From Labilithrix sp. (GTDB lineage: Bacteria > Myxococcota_A > Polyangia > Polyangiales > Polyangiaceae), in contig JAHBWC010000027.1 of assembly GCA_019637225.1 (NCBI GenBank), forward strand, positions 1 to 64,000: a stretch of DNA of 64,000 nt, read 5' to 3'. The position numbers were made by a program, and so were the translations under genes. Shown here one piece after another: positions 43,409 through 52,305 of the stretch (positions are counted from its first letter, which is position 1; each line of letters starts with the position of its first letter). The notes under the pieces are model-generated. The model saw nothing but the letters and a program-made list of their open reading frames with translations. It was not told the DNA's origin and made no database searches.

Positions 43409-44896
43409 TCAGGGCGGCGACGGCTTCGGCCTCGATCCGAGCGCTCGCAAGGACCAGCCGCGCGAGCGCGGCGACGTGACGTCCGCGATCGCGCGCGGCG
43501 CGGGGTAGAGGCGTTCGGCGACGAGACGCGCGTGGAAGAGCATCGCGTCGAGGCGCGTGTACGAGCCGTGCCCGAGGCCGCTCGCGAAGAGCCCCCGATC
43601 GCCGTATTCGACGAACGCGACGTCGCCGTTCGTCGGCAAGCCCGCCTCGGCCCAGAGCGCGCTCGCGACCCGCGCCGGCGCGAAGCCGCCGTGGCCGAGC
43701 GAGGCCGCGAGCGCGGCGTTGATGCGCCGGTCCTCGACGCCGAGCGGCGGGAAGTCGGAGCCCTCGACCGCGAGGCGGCGGATCCAGTCGGCCTCCGCGG
43801 CGCCTCCGCGGCCCGCTCCGCTCGGGACGGCGACGACGTGGAGCGCGCGGACGCTCGGGATCGTCGCCCACGCGTAGCGGCTCGGCGCGCCGAACGTGAC
43901 GAAGTCGACCGCCACGCGCGGCGCGCGGCGTTCGTCCGGCGCGCCGAGCAGCGTGGTGAGGTCGGCCTCGAGCGAGGCGACGTCGAGCTCGCGCGCGCGG
44001 GCGACGTCGAGGATCGCGTCGGTCGCGATCGAGCGCGCGAAGAGCTGCGTGACGAGCGCGAAGAGCTGCCCGGCGTGGCTGTGGCCGATGACGAGGATCC
44101 GACGCACGCGCCCCTGGCGCGCGACGGCGTCTCGCCCGGCGAGCTCGGCGTGCGTCGCGAGCACGCGCACGAGCCCGAGGGCGCCCTCGAGGCGCCCGAC
44201 GTGGTGATTCTCCGACGACCAGACGAAGTCCGTGCACGGGATGCGTGCGCCGCGGGGGCGGATCGCCTCCTCGAACAGGCGCACGTACGCGGCGCCGAAG
44301 TTGCCGAGGTCACCGAGCACGCGCCCGAGGTAGCCGCGCGTCTTCTTCTTCAACCTCCGCGCGACGTACGGTCCGATGCCGCGAGGCAGCGCGCGCTGGA
44401 CGACGCCGTAGGCCGAGAGCGGATCGGTGCCCGCGAAGGTGCCGTGCACGAAGACGACGGCGACGACGTCCGACGCCGCGAACCGCTCTCCCACGGCGGC
44501 CATCGCGGCGCGCCACTCCGGAGCGTGCTCCTCGAGCTCGAGCGACTGGGTCCCCCGCGGCGCGACCGGCTCGAAGCGGATGCTCGGCGCGCGCGGGATT
44601 GCGACCGGCGACGCCGCGACGGCTGCGACCGGCGACGCCGCGACGGCTGCGACCGGCGACGCCGCGACGGCGCTCGCGATGGGCGACGCCTCGACGACGC
44701 TCGCGATCGGCGACGCCTCGGCGACGCTCGCGATGGGCGACGCCGCGACCGCCGGCGCGCCCGCGTCGGACGCCGCGACGAGCGCGACCGGCGACGCCGC
44801 GACGCCCGGTGCGCGCGGAAACGCCCGGCGGCGCGCGAGCGTGAAGCCGGCGGCGAACGCCGCGACGATCAGCACGAGCACCAGCGCGAGCAGCAT
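43409..44896 (-). CDS. Membrane-anchored alpha/beta hydrolase (lipase/PGAP1-like)
   Basis: 495 aa from MLLALVLVLIVAAFAAGF, an N-terminal anchor. Residues about 35-110 are ASP-V/I-A repeats. The catalytic domain begins near VVAVVFVHGTFAGTDP (oxyanion His-Gly), has nucleophile elbow VIGHSHAGQL, VTFGAPSRYAW, and a His-rich end (ASGLGHGSYTR). These are lipase-class or PGAP1-like features. The enzyme is probably tethered to the inner membrane facing out. It is convergent with the kinase-like lipoprotein gene. Upstream Met at 44977 would remove the clear anchor start and is rejected. Confidence 0.83.
   Translation of the reverse strand: MLLALVLVLIVAAFAAGFTLARRRAFPRAPGVAASPVALVAASDAGAPAVAASPIASVAEASPIASVVEASPIASAVAASPVAAVAASPVAAVAASPVAIPRAPSIRFEPVAPRGTQSLELEEHAPEWRAAMAAVGERFAASDVVAVVFVHGTFAGTDPLSAYGVVQRALPRGIGPYVARRLKKKTRGYLGRVLGDLGNFGAAYVRLFEEAIRPRGARIPCTDFVWSSENHHVGRLEGALGLVRVLATHAELAGRDAVARQGRVRRILVIGHSHAGQLFALVTQLFARSIATDAILDVARARELDVASLEADLTTLLGAPDERRAPRVAVDFVTFGAPSRYAWATIPSVRALHVVAVPSGAGRGGAAEADWIRRLAVEGSDFPPLGVEDRRINAALAASLGHGGFAPARVASALWAEAGLPTNGDVAFVEYGDRGLFASGLGHGSYTRLDAMLFHARLVAERLYPAPRAIADVTSPRSRGWSLRALGSRPKPSPP
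44601..44760 (-). repeat. 24-bp coding tandem repeats in the hydrolase linker
   Basis: Three near-identical 24-bp units (plus strand GCGACCGGCGACGCCGCGAC-GGCT) at 44601-44672, then degenerate 24-27 bp copies, encoding AAVAASPV and ASPIASV repeats. Confidence 0.88.
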
Positions 44897-45028
44897 GGTC
44901 GGACGAAGGTCTAGCGCACATGACGCACCGCGGCACGCCCCGAAATCTTTCCCCTGAAGCTCCAAAAATACGGCCACTTGGCCGAAACTGTGCCCCCGCG
45001 ATCGCCGGCCGCCCTATCGTGCGCGGCG

Positions 45029-46153
45029 ATGGCCGACGCCCTGAAGGAGTTCTTCTCGCCCGACCTCGTGAAGCGCCTCGGCCGCGCCCTCGCCGGCGCC
45101 CATCCCCCCTTCCCCGAGCGCGCCTTCGTCCGCGACGCGACGCGCGGCCTGGGCGAGCTCGAGCTCCTCGCGCGCGGGCGCCACATCTCCGAGGCCATGC
45201 GCGCGCACCTCCCGGCGCCCTACCGCGAGGCGATCGACGTCATCGTCCGATCGCTCGGTCCGAAGGGCGCGACCGCGGACGGCGAGAGCTCCGGCATGGC
45301 GCCCTTCTTCTACCTGCCGCACACGACCTTCGTGGGCGACTACGGGCTCGACGACTTCGAGACGTCGATGCGCGCGCAGCACGCGATCACGCAGCGCTTC
45401 AGCTGCGAGTTCAGCATCCGCGGATACCTCGAGCGCTACCCGGACGAGACGCTCGCCATGCTGAAGCGGTGGGCGGTCGACCCGAGCGCGCACGTGCGCC
45501 GCCTCGTCTCCGAGGGCACGCGTCCACGGCTCCCGTGGGGGAAGCGCGTCAGGTGGCTCGAAGAGAAGCCGGACCTCCTCCTCCCGCTGCTCGAGACGCT
45601 CAAGGACGATCCGTCCTCCACGGTCCGGCGCTCGGTCGCCAACCACCTCAACGACCTCTCGAAGAGCGATCCCGATCGCGTCGCGGCGGTCGCGCGCCGC
45701 TGGCTCCGCGGAGCGTCGCCGGAGCGGCGCGCGCTCGTCGAGCACGCGCTCCGCTCGTCGGTGAAGCGCGGTCATCGCGGAACGCTCGAGGCGCTCGGCT
45801 TCGGCGAGAAGCCCCGCGTCGTCGTGTCGAACGCGCGCTTCTCCCCCGCGCGCGTCCGCGTGGGCGAAAAGGTGCGGATCGCCTTCGAGGTCGCGGCCGC
45901 GCGCGGCGCGCCGGCGGCGCAGGCGCTCGTCGTCGATCTCGTCGTCCACTTCGTCAAGGCGCGCGGGCACGCGAGCCCCAAGGTGTTCAAGATCGCGCGC
46001 CTCGATCTCGCGCCTCGATCTCGCGCGGAGCTCGGCAAGAGCGTCTCGCTCGCCGTTCACACGACGCGCAAGCCGAACCCCGGAGCCCACCGCGTCGACG
46101 TGCTCGTCAACGGCGTGCGCTTCGAGCTCGGCGCCTTCCGCGTGGATCCGTGA
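45029..46153 (+). CDS. AlkC-family DNA alkylation repair glycosylase
   Basis: 374 aa from MADALKEFFSPDLVKRLGRAL. The N-terminal half is an HEAT-like ALK domain (RAHLPAPYREAIDVIVRSLGP, FETSMRAQHAITQRFSCEFSIRGYLERYP, WAVDPSAHVRRLVSEGTRPRLPWGKR, DPSSTVRRSVANHLNDLSKSDP). The last 100 residues form an Ig-like beta domain (SNARFSPARVRVGEKVRIAFEV), as in AlkC but not AlkD. AlkC removes 3-methyladenine and 3-methylcytosine from DNA. The stop codon abuts that of the convergent lipoprotein gene. The frame opens earlier at 44978, without homology. Confidence 0.9.
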   Translation: MADALKEFFSPDLVKRLGRALAGAHPPFPERAFVRDATRGLGELELLARGRHISEAMRAHLPAPYREAIDVIVRSLGPKGATADGESSGMAPFFYLPHTTFVGDYGLDDFETSMRAQHAITQRFSCEFSIRGYLERYPDETLAMLKRWAVDPSAHVRRLVSEGTRPRLPWGKRVRWLEEKPDLLLPLLETLKDDPSSTVRRSVANHLNDLSKSDPDRVAAVARRWLRGASPERRALVEHALRSSVKRGHRGTLEALGFGEKPRVVVSNARFSPARVRVGEKVRIAFEVAAARGAPAAQALVVDLVVHFVKARGHASPKVFKIARLDLAPRSRAELGKSVSLAVHTTRKPNPGAHRVDVLVNGVRFELGAFRVDP

Positions 46154-47260
46154 TCAGTCCGGCTGCGGGATGATCGGTCCGGACTCGACGATCTCGAAGT
46201 CCGCGCCCTTGATCTTCCCGAGGTCGCGGTTCAGCGCGCCCATGTCCCACGTGTCGTTCTGCTCGCCGCTGATGTACCAGTCCGACCCGTTGTCGGCGAG
46301 GATGAGGCCGTACTTCTTCATCGCCTTCACGATGACGAGCGAGGCTCCGCTGAACTGCCCCTCGTCGATCGCCGCCTTCAACCGCACGCGGAGCCCCATC
46401 GGCGGCAGCGTCGCGTCGGCGGAGCCGGCCGCGTGGGTGGCCGGGTGGATGTACGCGTGGCGCGACTTGCTCATCGTGAAGCGGAGCGCGTGCGTGATCT
46501 CGCCCTTGTCGACCTCCTCCTTGCGGACGAGGCCAGGAAGGATCGGCAGGCCCGCCGCGTCCGCGCTCGTCCAGCCTTCCGGCCGGCGCGCGTTCGAGTC
46601 GAGCTTGAAGATCGCCGCGCTCGACGCGGTGAACCCGGCGCCGGTCTGCCGCGCCGCGAAGAGCTCGTAGAGCACGCACTTGTCGGGAGCGCCGTCGGTC
46701 GCGAGAAAGAGGATGTGGCGATCGCCGCCGCCCTCGATCTTCGCGTCGAGCGGGATCGGGTAGCAGAACTCCCCGCCCCCGCCGGCGCACGGGAGCTTGT
46801 CGCTCTCGCGCGGGCCGTAGCTCGTGTCGAACGCGATCGGGACCGGAGCGGCGGCCTTTCCGAAGGTGATCGGAATGCCGTAGTCCTCCGCGGCGGAGCC
46901 CCAGTCGGGGTGAAGCCCGCGCGACGGGTTCATCTTCGGCATTACCGTCGACATGAGATCGGTGGCGACCGGATCGCCCGAGATGTCCTTGTTCCACGCG
47001 TTGTCGTTCGGGAAGATCCTGCAGCCCGCGTGCGTCGTGCCGGGCCCCGCGACACCTCCCGACGTCCCGCTCGTACCGCTCGTCCCGCTCGTACCGCTCG
47101 TGCCGCCGGAGCTGCCGTTCGGGCCGCCGGCGCTCCCGCTGCTGCCGCCGGAGCTCGACGTCGACGCGTTCTTGCCGTCGCCGCAGGCGCCGATCGCCGC
47201 GAGCGACGCACCGACCACGACGACCAACCCCACCCCCAGGCCCATCGACACGTTCATCAT
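46154..47260 (-). CDS. Lipoprotein with Ser/Gly/Thr linker and an N-W-N/D-I-type domain
   Basis: 368 aa from paired ATGs (47260 or 47257). Signal MNVSMGLGVGLVVVVGASLA ends Ile-Gly-Ala-Cys. An SGTSGTSG linker is followed by CRIFPNDNAWNKDISGDPV, a pattern seen in secreted proteins of many soil bacteria. Other blocks are AFDTSYGPRESDKLPC, GGGDRHILFLATDGAPDKCVLYELFAAR and HALRFTMSKSRHAYIHPATHAAG. The last suggests a catalytic or metal-binding His cluster. Function unknown; surface location likely. Convergent with the AlkC gene, stops adjacent. Confidence 0.82.
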   Translation of the reverse strand: MMNVSMGLGVGLVVVVGASLAAIGACGDGKNASTSSSGGSSGSAGGPNGSSGGTSGTSGTSGTSGTSGGVAGPGTTHAGCRIFPNDNAWNKDISGDPVATDLMSTVMPKMNPSRGLHPDWGSAAEDYGIPITFGKAAAPVPIAFDTSYGPRESDKLPCAGGGGEFCYPIPLDAKIEGGGDRHILFLATDGAPDKCVLYELFAARQTGAGFTASSAAIFKLDSNARRPEGWTSADAAGLPILPGLVRKEEVDKGEITHALRFTMSKSRHAYIHPATHAAGSADATLPPMGLRVRLKAAIDEGQFSGASLVIVKAMKKYGLILADNGSDWYISGEQNDTWDMGALNRDLGKIKGADFEIVESGPIIPQPD

Positions 47261-47339
47261 CGCACCGAGGCGGAGCTTAGCCCGCGGCACGGGCCGACGC
47301 CACGCGATCGTCCGAAGGCGCGGCGCGGTGGCCCGCCCG

Positions 47340-48581
47340 TCAATACTGGACGATCACGACGCGGCCGTCGTCGCGGAGGCTCACGGCGCCCTGCTCCCCC
47401 GCGCAGCTCCAGCACGTCGACCAGCGCAGCTCCTTGCGGCGCGACGGCTCGTAGGCGAGCGCGACGGGCGCGGCGTCGTCGAGCAGGAGGAACGACGAGG
47501 CGAAGCGGTACTTGCCTCCCGGCAGCGGCCACAGCGCGACGACGAAGCCGGTCCTCTTCGCGCGCCCCGTCGCGACGAGGAGCTCGACGCCCGGCTCCGG
47601 GCTCCAGAGAATGGGCGACGTCGCGAAGTGGATGCCGGCGGCCCAGGGTGTGGTCGACCCTTCCGCGCGGGCGCGCGGCGCCCCTCGCGCGATGATGGCC
47701 TTCACCTCGGGATCGCCGTAGAGCCGGACGTTGTCGCTGATGCGCCGGAGCTCGGGCACGCCGGCGAAGATGCGCGCGAGGTCCGATGCGTCGAGGTCGG
47801 TCTTGCGGAACGCCGGCCGCGGCTCGATCGGCGCGACGGCGACGTCGTTGCGCGCGCCGTGGCAACAGCGGAACGCCATCGCGTGAGGCGATCCCTTCGC
47901 CGTCGCGCTCGCCCGCGCGCCGCAGCGCCGCGCGCTCGCGGGACCGCCGCGAACGACCGGGCTCTCCTCTCCGCCTCTCCACACGGCCGTGCTGTCGGTC
48001 CACTCGCGCATGAACCCCATCGCGCGCGCGCCGAAGCCCGAGGCGCACTGCGAGGGCGCGCGGTCGCACGCGTCGTTCCAGATCGGGCCGGTGGCGTAGC
48101 GATCGCCGTCCGGCCCCTTGCACGCGCGCTCCCACTCGAGCTCCGTGCAGAGGCGCGCGCCGCGCTCGCTGCAGAGCCGCGCGGCCTCGCCTCGCGAGCT
48201 CGCGAGCGTCGGGACGGCGCCCGGATCGTTCGGGTACGGCAGCGCGTCGATCGCGAACGCGCCCATCGTCACGTCGACGAGCGCCGGCTCGAACGCCGCG
48301 TCGCGCCCCTCGTCACCGGGCGTGCTGCCGCTCACCAGCGTGCCGGCCGGGACGTCGTGCCGCGTGCCGGCCGCCTCCGCGGGCACGAGAGGCCGCGCGC
48401 CCCCGGCGTCGACGGCGTCGACCGCGAGCTCGGACGCGGCGCTGACGAACCCGCCGTCGAGCTCGACGCTGGCGGCGGAGATCTCGACGGCGGACACCTC
48501 GGCGGCGCCCTCGGAGCTCGGGCGCCGGCCGCAGGCGAGGAGCGCCACGGCCACGAGCGAGAGCGCGACGACGGAACGCAT
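47340..48581 (-). CDS. FGE/SUMF-fold lipoprotein with C-terminal extension
   Basis: 413 aa. Signal MRSVVALSLVAVALLAC. The FGE-like domain (about 95-245) has VTMGAFAIDALPYPNDPG, AARLCSERGARLCTELEWERACKG, RAMGFMREWTDS, SPVVRGGPASARRC and AFRCCHGARND. As in the 29392-30687 protein, the catalytic Cys pair of formylglycine-generating enzymes is absent and the domain ends FRCC. About 165 further residues are unrelated beta-rich sequence including ELRWSTCWSCAGEQG, a possible redox or metal Cys pair. Probably an envelope binding protein. Confidence 0.82.
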   Translation of the reverse strand: MRSVVALSLVAVALLACGRRPSSEGAAEVSAVEISAASVELDGGFVSAASELAVDAVDAGGARPLVPAEAAGTRHDVPAGTLVSGSTPGDEGRDAAFEPALVDVTMGAFAIDALPYPNDPGAVPTLASSRGEAARLCSERGARLCTELEWERACKGPDGDRYATGPIWNDACDRAPSQCASGFGARAMGFMREWTDSTAVWRGGEESPVVRGGPASARRCGARASATAKGSPHAMAFRCCHGARNDVAVAPIEPRPAFRKTDLDASDLARIFAGVPELRRISDNVRLYGDPEVKAIIARGAPRARAEGSTTPWAAGIHFATSPILWSPEPGVELLVATGRAKRTGFVVALWPLPGGKYRFASSFLLLDDAAPVALAYEPSRRKELRWSTCWSCAGEQGAVSLRDDGRVVIVQY

Positions 48582-48591
48582 CGTCCCGCTT

Positions 48592-49011
48592 TTAGCCCGA
48601 GGCGCGCGGCGCGGGCGAGTTCGAGGCGGTCCTGTCGTGTCCGGTCCGCTCGTCGAGCCGGCGGCGGCCGACGGCGACGAGCATCGAGGTCAAGGCGAGG
48701 AAGGAGAAGCCGAGGATGCCGGGGCTCGTCGACTCGGCGAGCCCCTCGATCACGATGTGCAGCGCGCGCGGCGCGCCCTCGCGCTCGTCCTTATCGAAGG
48801 ACTTCTCGGCCGCGTAGAGCGTGGCGCCCGCGTCCGCGCAGGACGCCGCGAGCGTCCCGAACAGGGTGGCGGCCGCCATTCCCTTGATGAAGCCGAGGCT
48901 TTGCTTGCGGGCGCGGAGCGCGAAATGAAACGCCGCCGCGAGCCCGACGAGACCCGTCACGAGGATGAAGAGCATCGGCGGTACCCCGCCGTTCCGAATG
49001 AGCGTCCACAT
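48592..49011 (-). CDS. Small membrane protein, possibly ExbB/TolQ-related
   Basis: 139 aa, three hydrophobic helices (about 10-32, 42-65 and 95-115) and a charged tail. MWTLIRNGGVPPMLFILVTG resembles the start of myxobacterial MotA/TolQ/ExbB-like small proteins, but the family's core motif is not clear. It lies 10 bp upstream of the FGE-fold lipoprotein gene on the same strand and is probably cotranscribed. Confidence 0.7.
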   Translation of the reverse strand: MWTLIRNGGVPPMLFILVTGLVGLAAAFHFALRARKQSLGFIKGMAAATLFGTLAASCADAGATLYAAEKSFDKDEREGAPRALHIVIEGLAESTSPGILGFSFLALTSMLVAVGRRRLDERTGHDRTASNSPAPRASG

Positions 49012-49169
49012 GCCCCCATGACTCGCCGGGGCGGGCGCCGTGACGACAAATCGACCGCCGGCGCTCGGCGGCGCGTTCGCCGCGCGCCGAGAGGCGTCAC
49101 CGCCCGTGAAACGGTCGCGCGAGCGTTTTTCTCTGTCACGGCCTGCGCGGGCGTGCGTTCCTGATCGCG

Positions 49170-49820
49170 ATGGGAGGACCGCCCGCCACGATGACGCTCG
49201 GGACCGCCGCCGCGCGCCCGGACGAGCTCGACGAGCGGGGCCTCGTCGACGGGCTCCGGCGCGGCGATCTCGCGTCGTTCGATCGCGCCTACGCCGCGTA
49301 CCGCGGACGGATCTTCTCGTTTCTGCTCCGGCTCTCGGGCCGACGCGACACGGCCGAGGACCTCGCGCAGGAGACGTGGATGAAGCTCGCGAACGCCGCC
49401 CCCGGCCTCCGTGAGGACACGCGCCTCGGACCGTTCCTCTTCACGATCGCGCGCAACGCCTTCCTGAGCTACCGGCGCTGGGCGATGCTCGATCTCTCGA
49501 GGCTCGTGACGATGGGCCTCGACACGCTCGTCGCGATCTCGCCGGATCCGACGCCGGATGAAGAGCACGAGCGCGCCCGCGCGATCGCGCTCCTCGAGCG
49601 GGCGCTCCAGGCGCTGTCGGTCGGCTCGCGCGAGGTGCTGCTGCTCGTCGGCGTCGAAGGGCTCGAGCACGACGAGGTGGCGGCGATCCTCGGCGTGTCG
49701 CCCGAGGCCATGCGCCAGCGCCTGAGCCGCGCGCGCGCGCAGCTCGCCGAGAAGATGCACGCGCTCGAGACGCGCGCCAACGCCAGAGGCGCCGCCAGGC
49801 GGCAAGGAGACACCGCATGA
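49170..49820 (+). CDS. ECF-family RNA polymerase sigma factor
   Basis: 216 aa (an ATG at 49191 is also possible; GGAGG at 49173-49177 is 13 nt before it). Sigma region 2 is DLASFDRAYAAYRGRIFSFLLRLSGRRDTAEDLAQETWMKL. Region 4 is ALSVGSREVLLLVGVEGLEHDEVAAILGVSPEAMRQRLSRARAQL. It directs RNA polymerase to an extracytoplasmic-stress-type regulon. Its ATGA overlap with a small membrane protein gene marks the likely anti-sigma partner. Confidence 0.92.
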   Translation: MGGPPATMTLGTAAARPDELDERGLVDGLRRGDLASFDRAYAAYRGRIFSFLLRLSGRRDTAEDLAQETWMKLANAAPGLREDTRLGPFLFTIARNAFLSYRRWAMLDLSRLVTMGLDTLVAISPDPTPDEEHERARAIALLERALQALSVGSREVLLLVGVEGLEHDEVAAILGVSPEAMRQRLSRARAQLAEKMHALETRANARGAARRQGDTA

Positions 49821-50104
49821 CCCCGCTCGATCGGCACACGGACGCGGACGCGAGCGCGAACGCGAGCCCCGACGACGACCCGCTCCTCCGCGCGCTCCGC
49901 GCGCTGCCGGTCCACCCCGATCCGACGCCGCGCCACGCCAGCGCCGCGGCGCGTGCGGCGTTCGTCCGCGCCTTCGACGATGCGCCGTGGTACGCGCGGG
50001 CGTTCGGGGCCGCGGGCCGCGCGACCGTTCCGGTCGTGCTCGCGAGCGTCGTCGGGCTCTACCTCTTCTGGGCGTTCGCGACCGCGATCGCCTTGAACCA
50101 GTGA
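49817..50104 (+). CDS. Small membrane protein, probable anti-sigma partner
   Basis: 95 aa, ATGA overlap with the sigma factor gene. An Asp/Ala-rich N-terminus, a helix (RHASAAARAAFVRAFDDAPWYARAF) and one membrane helix (VPVVLASVVGLYLFWAFATAIAL) ending at the C-terminus. No zinc anti-sigma (HxxxCxxC) motif is present. Size, position and topology suit a short anti-sigma factor, but the assignment is by context only. Confidence 0.7.
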   Translation: MTPLDRHTDADASANASPDDDPLLRALRALPVHPDPTPRHASAAARAAFVRAFDDAPWYARAFGAAGRATVPVVLASVVGLYLFWAFATAIALNQ

Positions 50105-50176
50105 CGGCTGTGTCATCGCGCGCGCTTCGCGATCCGAAAACGTGACGGACGCCGGTCCGAGTGCCACGATCGAGGG

Positions 50177-50959
50177 GTGATTCCGCTCGCTCACCCCACG
50201 GTCGAACGCCTCCTCGCGATCATGGACCAGAAGCACCACTGGGCGTACCCGTCGCTGACGCGGCCGGGGCTCTCCCGTGCGCAGCTCCTCGCCCACTTCC
50301 GGCACGAGTACGCGGTCTACGTGCGCGACTTCCCCGTGCTGCTCGCGCGCTGCCTCGGGCAGGTGCCGGATCTCATCGACGTGCGCCGCGCGCTCGCCGA
50401 AAACCTGTACGAGGAGCAGACGGGAGGGCTCTCGAAGAGCGCGCCGCACCCGGAGCTGTTCTTGCGGATGATGGAGGGCCTCGGCTTCGCGCGCACGCAG
50501 TTCGACGACTCCGATCTGCACCCGGCCGCGCAGAGCTACAAGGACTGGCTCTTCGCGACGTCGGCCAAGGGCCCGTGGCAAGCGGCGGCGGCGCTCCTCA
50601 CGATCTTCGTCGAGGGCAGCGTCAACGAGCGCGGCGAGCTCGCGGGGACCTACGCGCGCCCGCACGGCGACGCGGCGGTCGGCCGCCACGCGCTCGTCGT
50701 CCACTACGGCTGCCCGCCCGAGGCGATGCAGCTCGTCCGAGCGCACGGCGACGTCGAGGGCGGCCACCGCGGCGACGCGTGGAAGATCCTCCTCGACAAC
50801 GCCGGCGATCCCGAGATCGCGAACACCGTCGTCAGCACCTGCATGGACGCCCTCGTCCGCTGGCACCGCTACCGCGACGGCGTCGCCGAGCGGATGGGCC
50901 TCGAGCGCGACGGCGCGACGACCGCGCCGCCGCCCGTCGTGGTGAAGCGCACCGGCTGA
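50177..50959 (+). CDS. Heme-oxygenase-fold diiron enzyme (PqqC/TenA-like)
   Basis: 260 aa from a GTG. The all-helical HDO pattern of metal ligands is visible: LLAHFRHEYAVYVRDFP (His/Glu), ENLYEEQTGG (Glu), LTIFVEGSVNER (Glu) and LVRAHGDVEGGHRGDAWK (His, Asp, His). These fit heme-oxygenase-like diiron oxidases/oxygenases (HDOs) rather than heme oxygenase itself. Such enzymes oxidise amino-acid or fatty-acid substrates in natural-product pathways. No pathway partner is adjacent. Substrate unknown. Confidence 0.87.
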   Translation: MIPLAHPTVERLLAIMDQKHHWAYPSLTRPGLSRAQLLAHFRHEYAVYVRDFPVLLARCLGQVPDLIDVRRALAENLYEEQTGGLSKSAPHPELFLRMMEGLGFARTQFDDSDLHPAAQSYKDWLFATSAKGPWQAAAALLTIFVEGSVNERGELAGTYARPHGDAAVGRHALVVHYGCPPEAMQLVRAHGDVEGGHRGDAWKILLDNAGDPEIANTVVSTCMDALVRWHRYRDGVAERMGLERDGATTAPPPVVVKRTG

Positions 50960-51091
50960 TCAGGGCCGGCGCATCATCTGACAGCACTGGCCGTGTCGGT
51001 TAACACGACGGCGAGAGCTCGCCCTCGTCGCGGGCGCTCGCGGAACGCCGGACCGCTTCGTCGGGCGCGGGCGCTTCCGCGAAGCGAGGGC

Positions 51092-52018
51092 TCACCAGAC
51101 GCACGTGCCATCGCGGCAGCCGTCGAAGCCGAGGGCGCGGCAGTCGAGGCTGCGCTCCTGCCCGTCGCAATAACGAAGGCTCGCGCCGTCGCAGACATCG
51201 GCGTACGCGCTCGGGCTGCATCGCAGGCGGGGGGACGCGACGCATTCGCCGCCGGAGCATGTCATCGGCAGTGGAAACACAGCGCAGCGCGTCCTGAACT
51301 CTTCGCCGCCGAAGCACGAGACGACGTCGTCGCCCTCGCAATGGCGGCTCTGTTCCCGCGCGCATGCCCGCGGGAGCGCCGCGCAGGAGCCGCCTCGACA
51401 GACCATTGCCTCACGCCCAAGCGCCGGACGGCAGTCTCGATGTTGAACCGCGCCGTTCGCGCAGAAGACCGCCGTGTCACCGTCGCACCGCCGCGCAAAT
51501 GTGTCGTCGCACGTACCGAACCCGCAGGTCGGGGTCGCGACGGCAACGCATGTACCACCGAGAGGCTGCTCGTCGCATGCTCGATCGTCCTCGCAATTGC
51601 GAACCCGACAGTCGATCTCCACGCGCTCGCCGCGCGCGCAGTCGATGACCGCGTGACCCTCGCAGCGGCGCGGACCGTCGCAAGGGCCGCGGATGTGATC
51701 GACGCACGCGACGACGCGGTCGGCGTCGCTCGCCGCAGTGAGGCACTCGAGGAGAGAAAAGCTCGCGTTCCCGAAACCGTCGATCGCGTACGCGACGCGC
51801 TCGGGATACCGACTCGCGTGGGGACCGAGGTTCAGCTCCAGACATTGGCTCAGTGTGCGATTCGTGCCCTGACCGGCCGCGCGGAGACGCGCGCACGCCA
51901 AGACGAGCGTGGCCGGCGCAGGCGCGGAGTCCAGCGGCGGGAGCGGTGCCTCGGTGCCCCCACACGCCGCCGCGATCACGAGCGGGACGAGAAAAGAAGC
52001 ATTCCCAACAGCACTCAT
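51092..52018 (-). CDS. Cys-rich surface lipoprotein with repeated disulfide modules
   Basis: 308 aa. The signal MSAVGNASFLVPLVIAAAC is a lipoprotein type. The mature protein has about 30 Cys arranged in repeated modules of the form C-x(n)-C-D/E-G-x-x-V-x-x-C-x-x-G (for example RRCEGHAVIDCARGE, RRCDGDTAVFCANGA, RHCEGDDVVSCFGGE), four to five times. This repeat is typical of Myxococcota surface proteins of unknown function. It is a lower-GC3 region than neighbours. Monocistronic. Confidence 0.82.
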   Translation of the reverse strand: MSAVGNASFLVPLVIAAACGGTEAPLPPLDSAPAPATLVLACARLRAAGQGTNRTLSQCLELNLGPHASRYPERVAYAIDGFGNASFSLLECLTAASDADRVVACVDHIRGPCDGPRRCEGHAVIDCARGERVEIDCRVRNCEDDRACDEQPLGGTCVAVATPTCGFGTCDDTFARRCDGDTAVFCANGAVQHRDCRPALGREAMVCRGGSCAALPRACAREQSRHCEGDDVVSCFGGEEFRTRCAVFPLPMTCSGGECVASPRLRCSPSAYADVCDGASLRYCDGQERSLDCRALGFDGCRDGTCVW

Positions 52019-52305
52019 GCGTTCTTACAGCGGCTGGCTTTCCCAGCGGACAGCCCCGGCTCGCGACGCTCTTTCGAGCGCGGCCGCGAGGACCGTCGCC
52101 GCGCGGACGTCGACACGCGTTCCGAGCGTACGAGCGCTGCGATCACGCAAACGAACGCAGGCATGCGTAGGCCGATAGCCCCCATCCGAACCCCCTCGTG
52201 CGATCGAGAGTAGTACGTTTTCGCGAGTATTCACGAACCGCGTTGGATGGGAACCGCGTGTTCGGCCCGCGCGACGCGTCACGGCCGCTTTGCTACGCTC
52301 GCGTA

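Noticed and set aside
46154-47290. Start at 47290 for the lipoprotein
   Set aside because: The ATG pair at 47257-47260 begins directly before the signal peptide; the upstream 10 residues are Arg/Lys.
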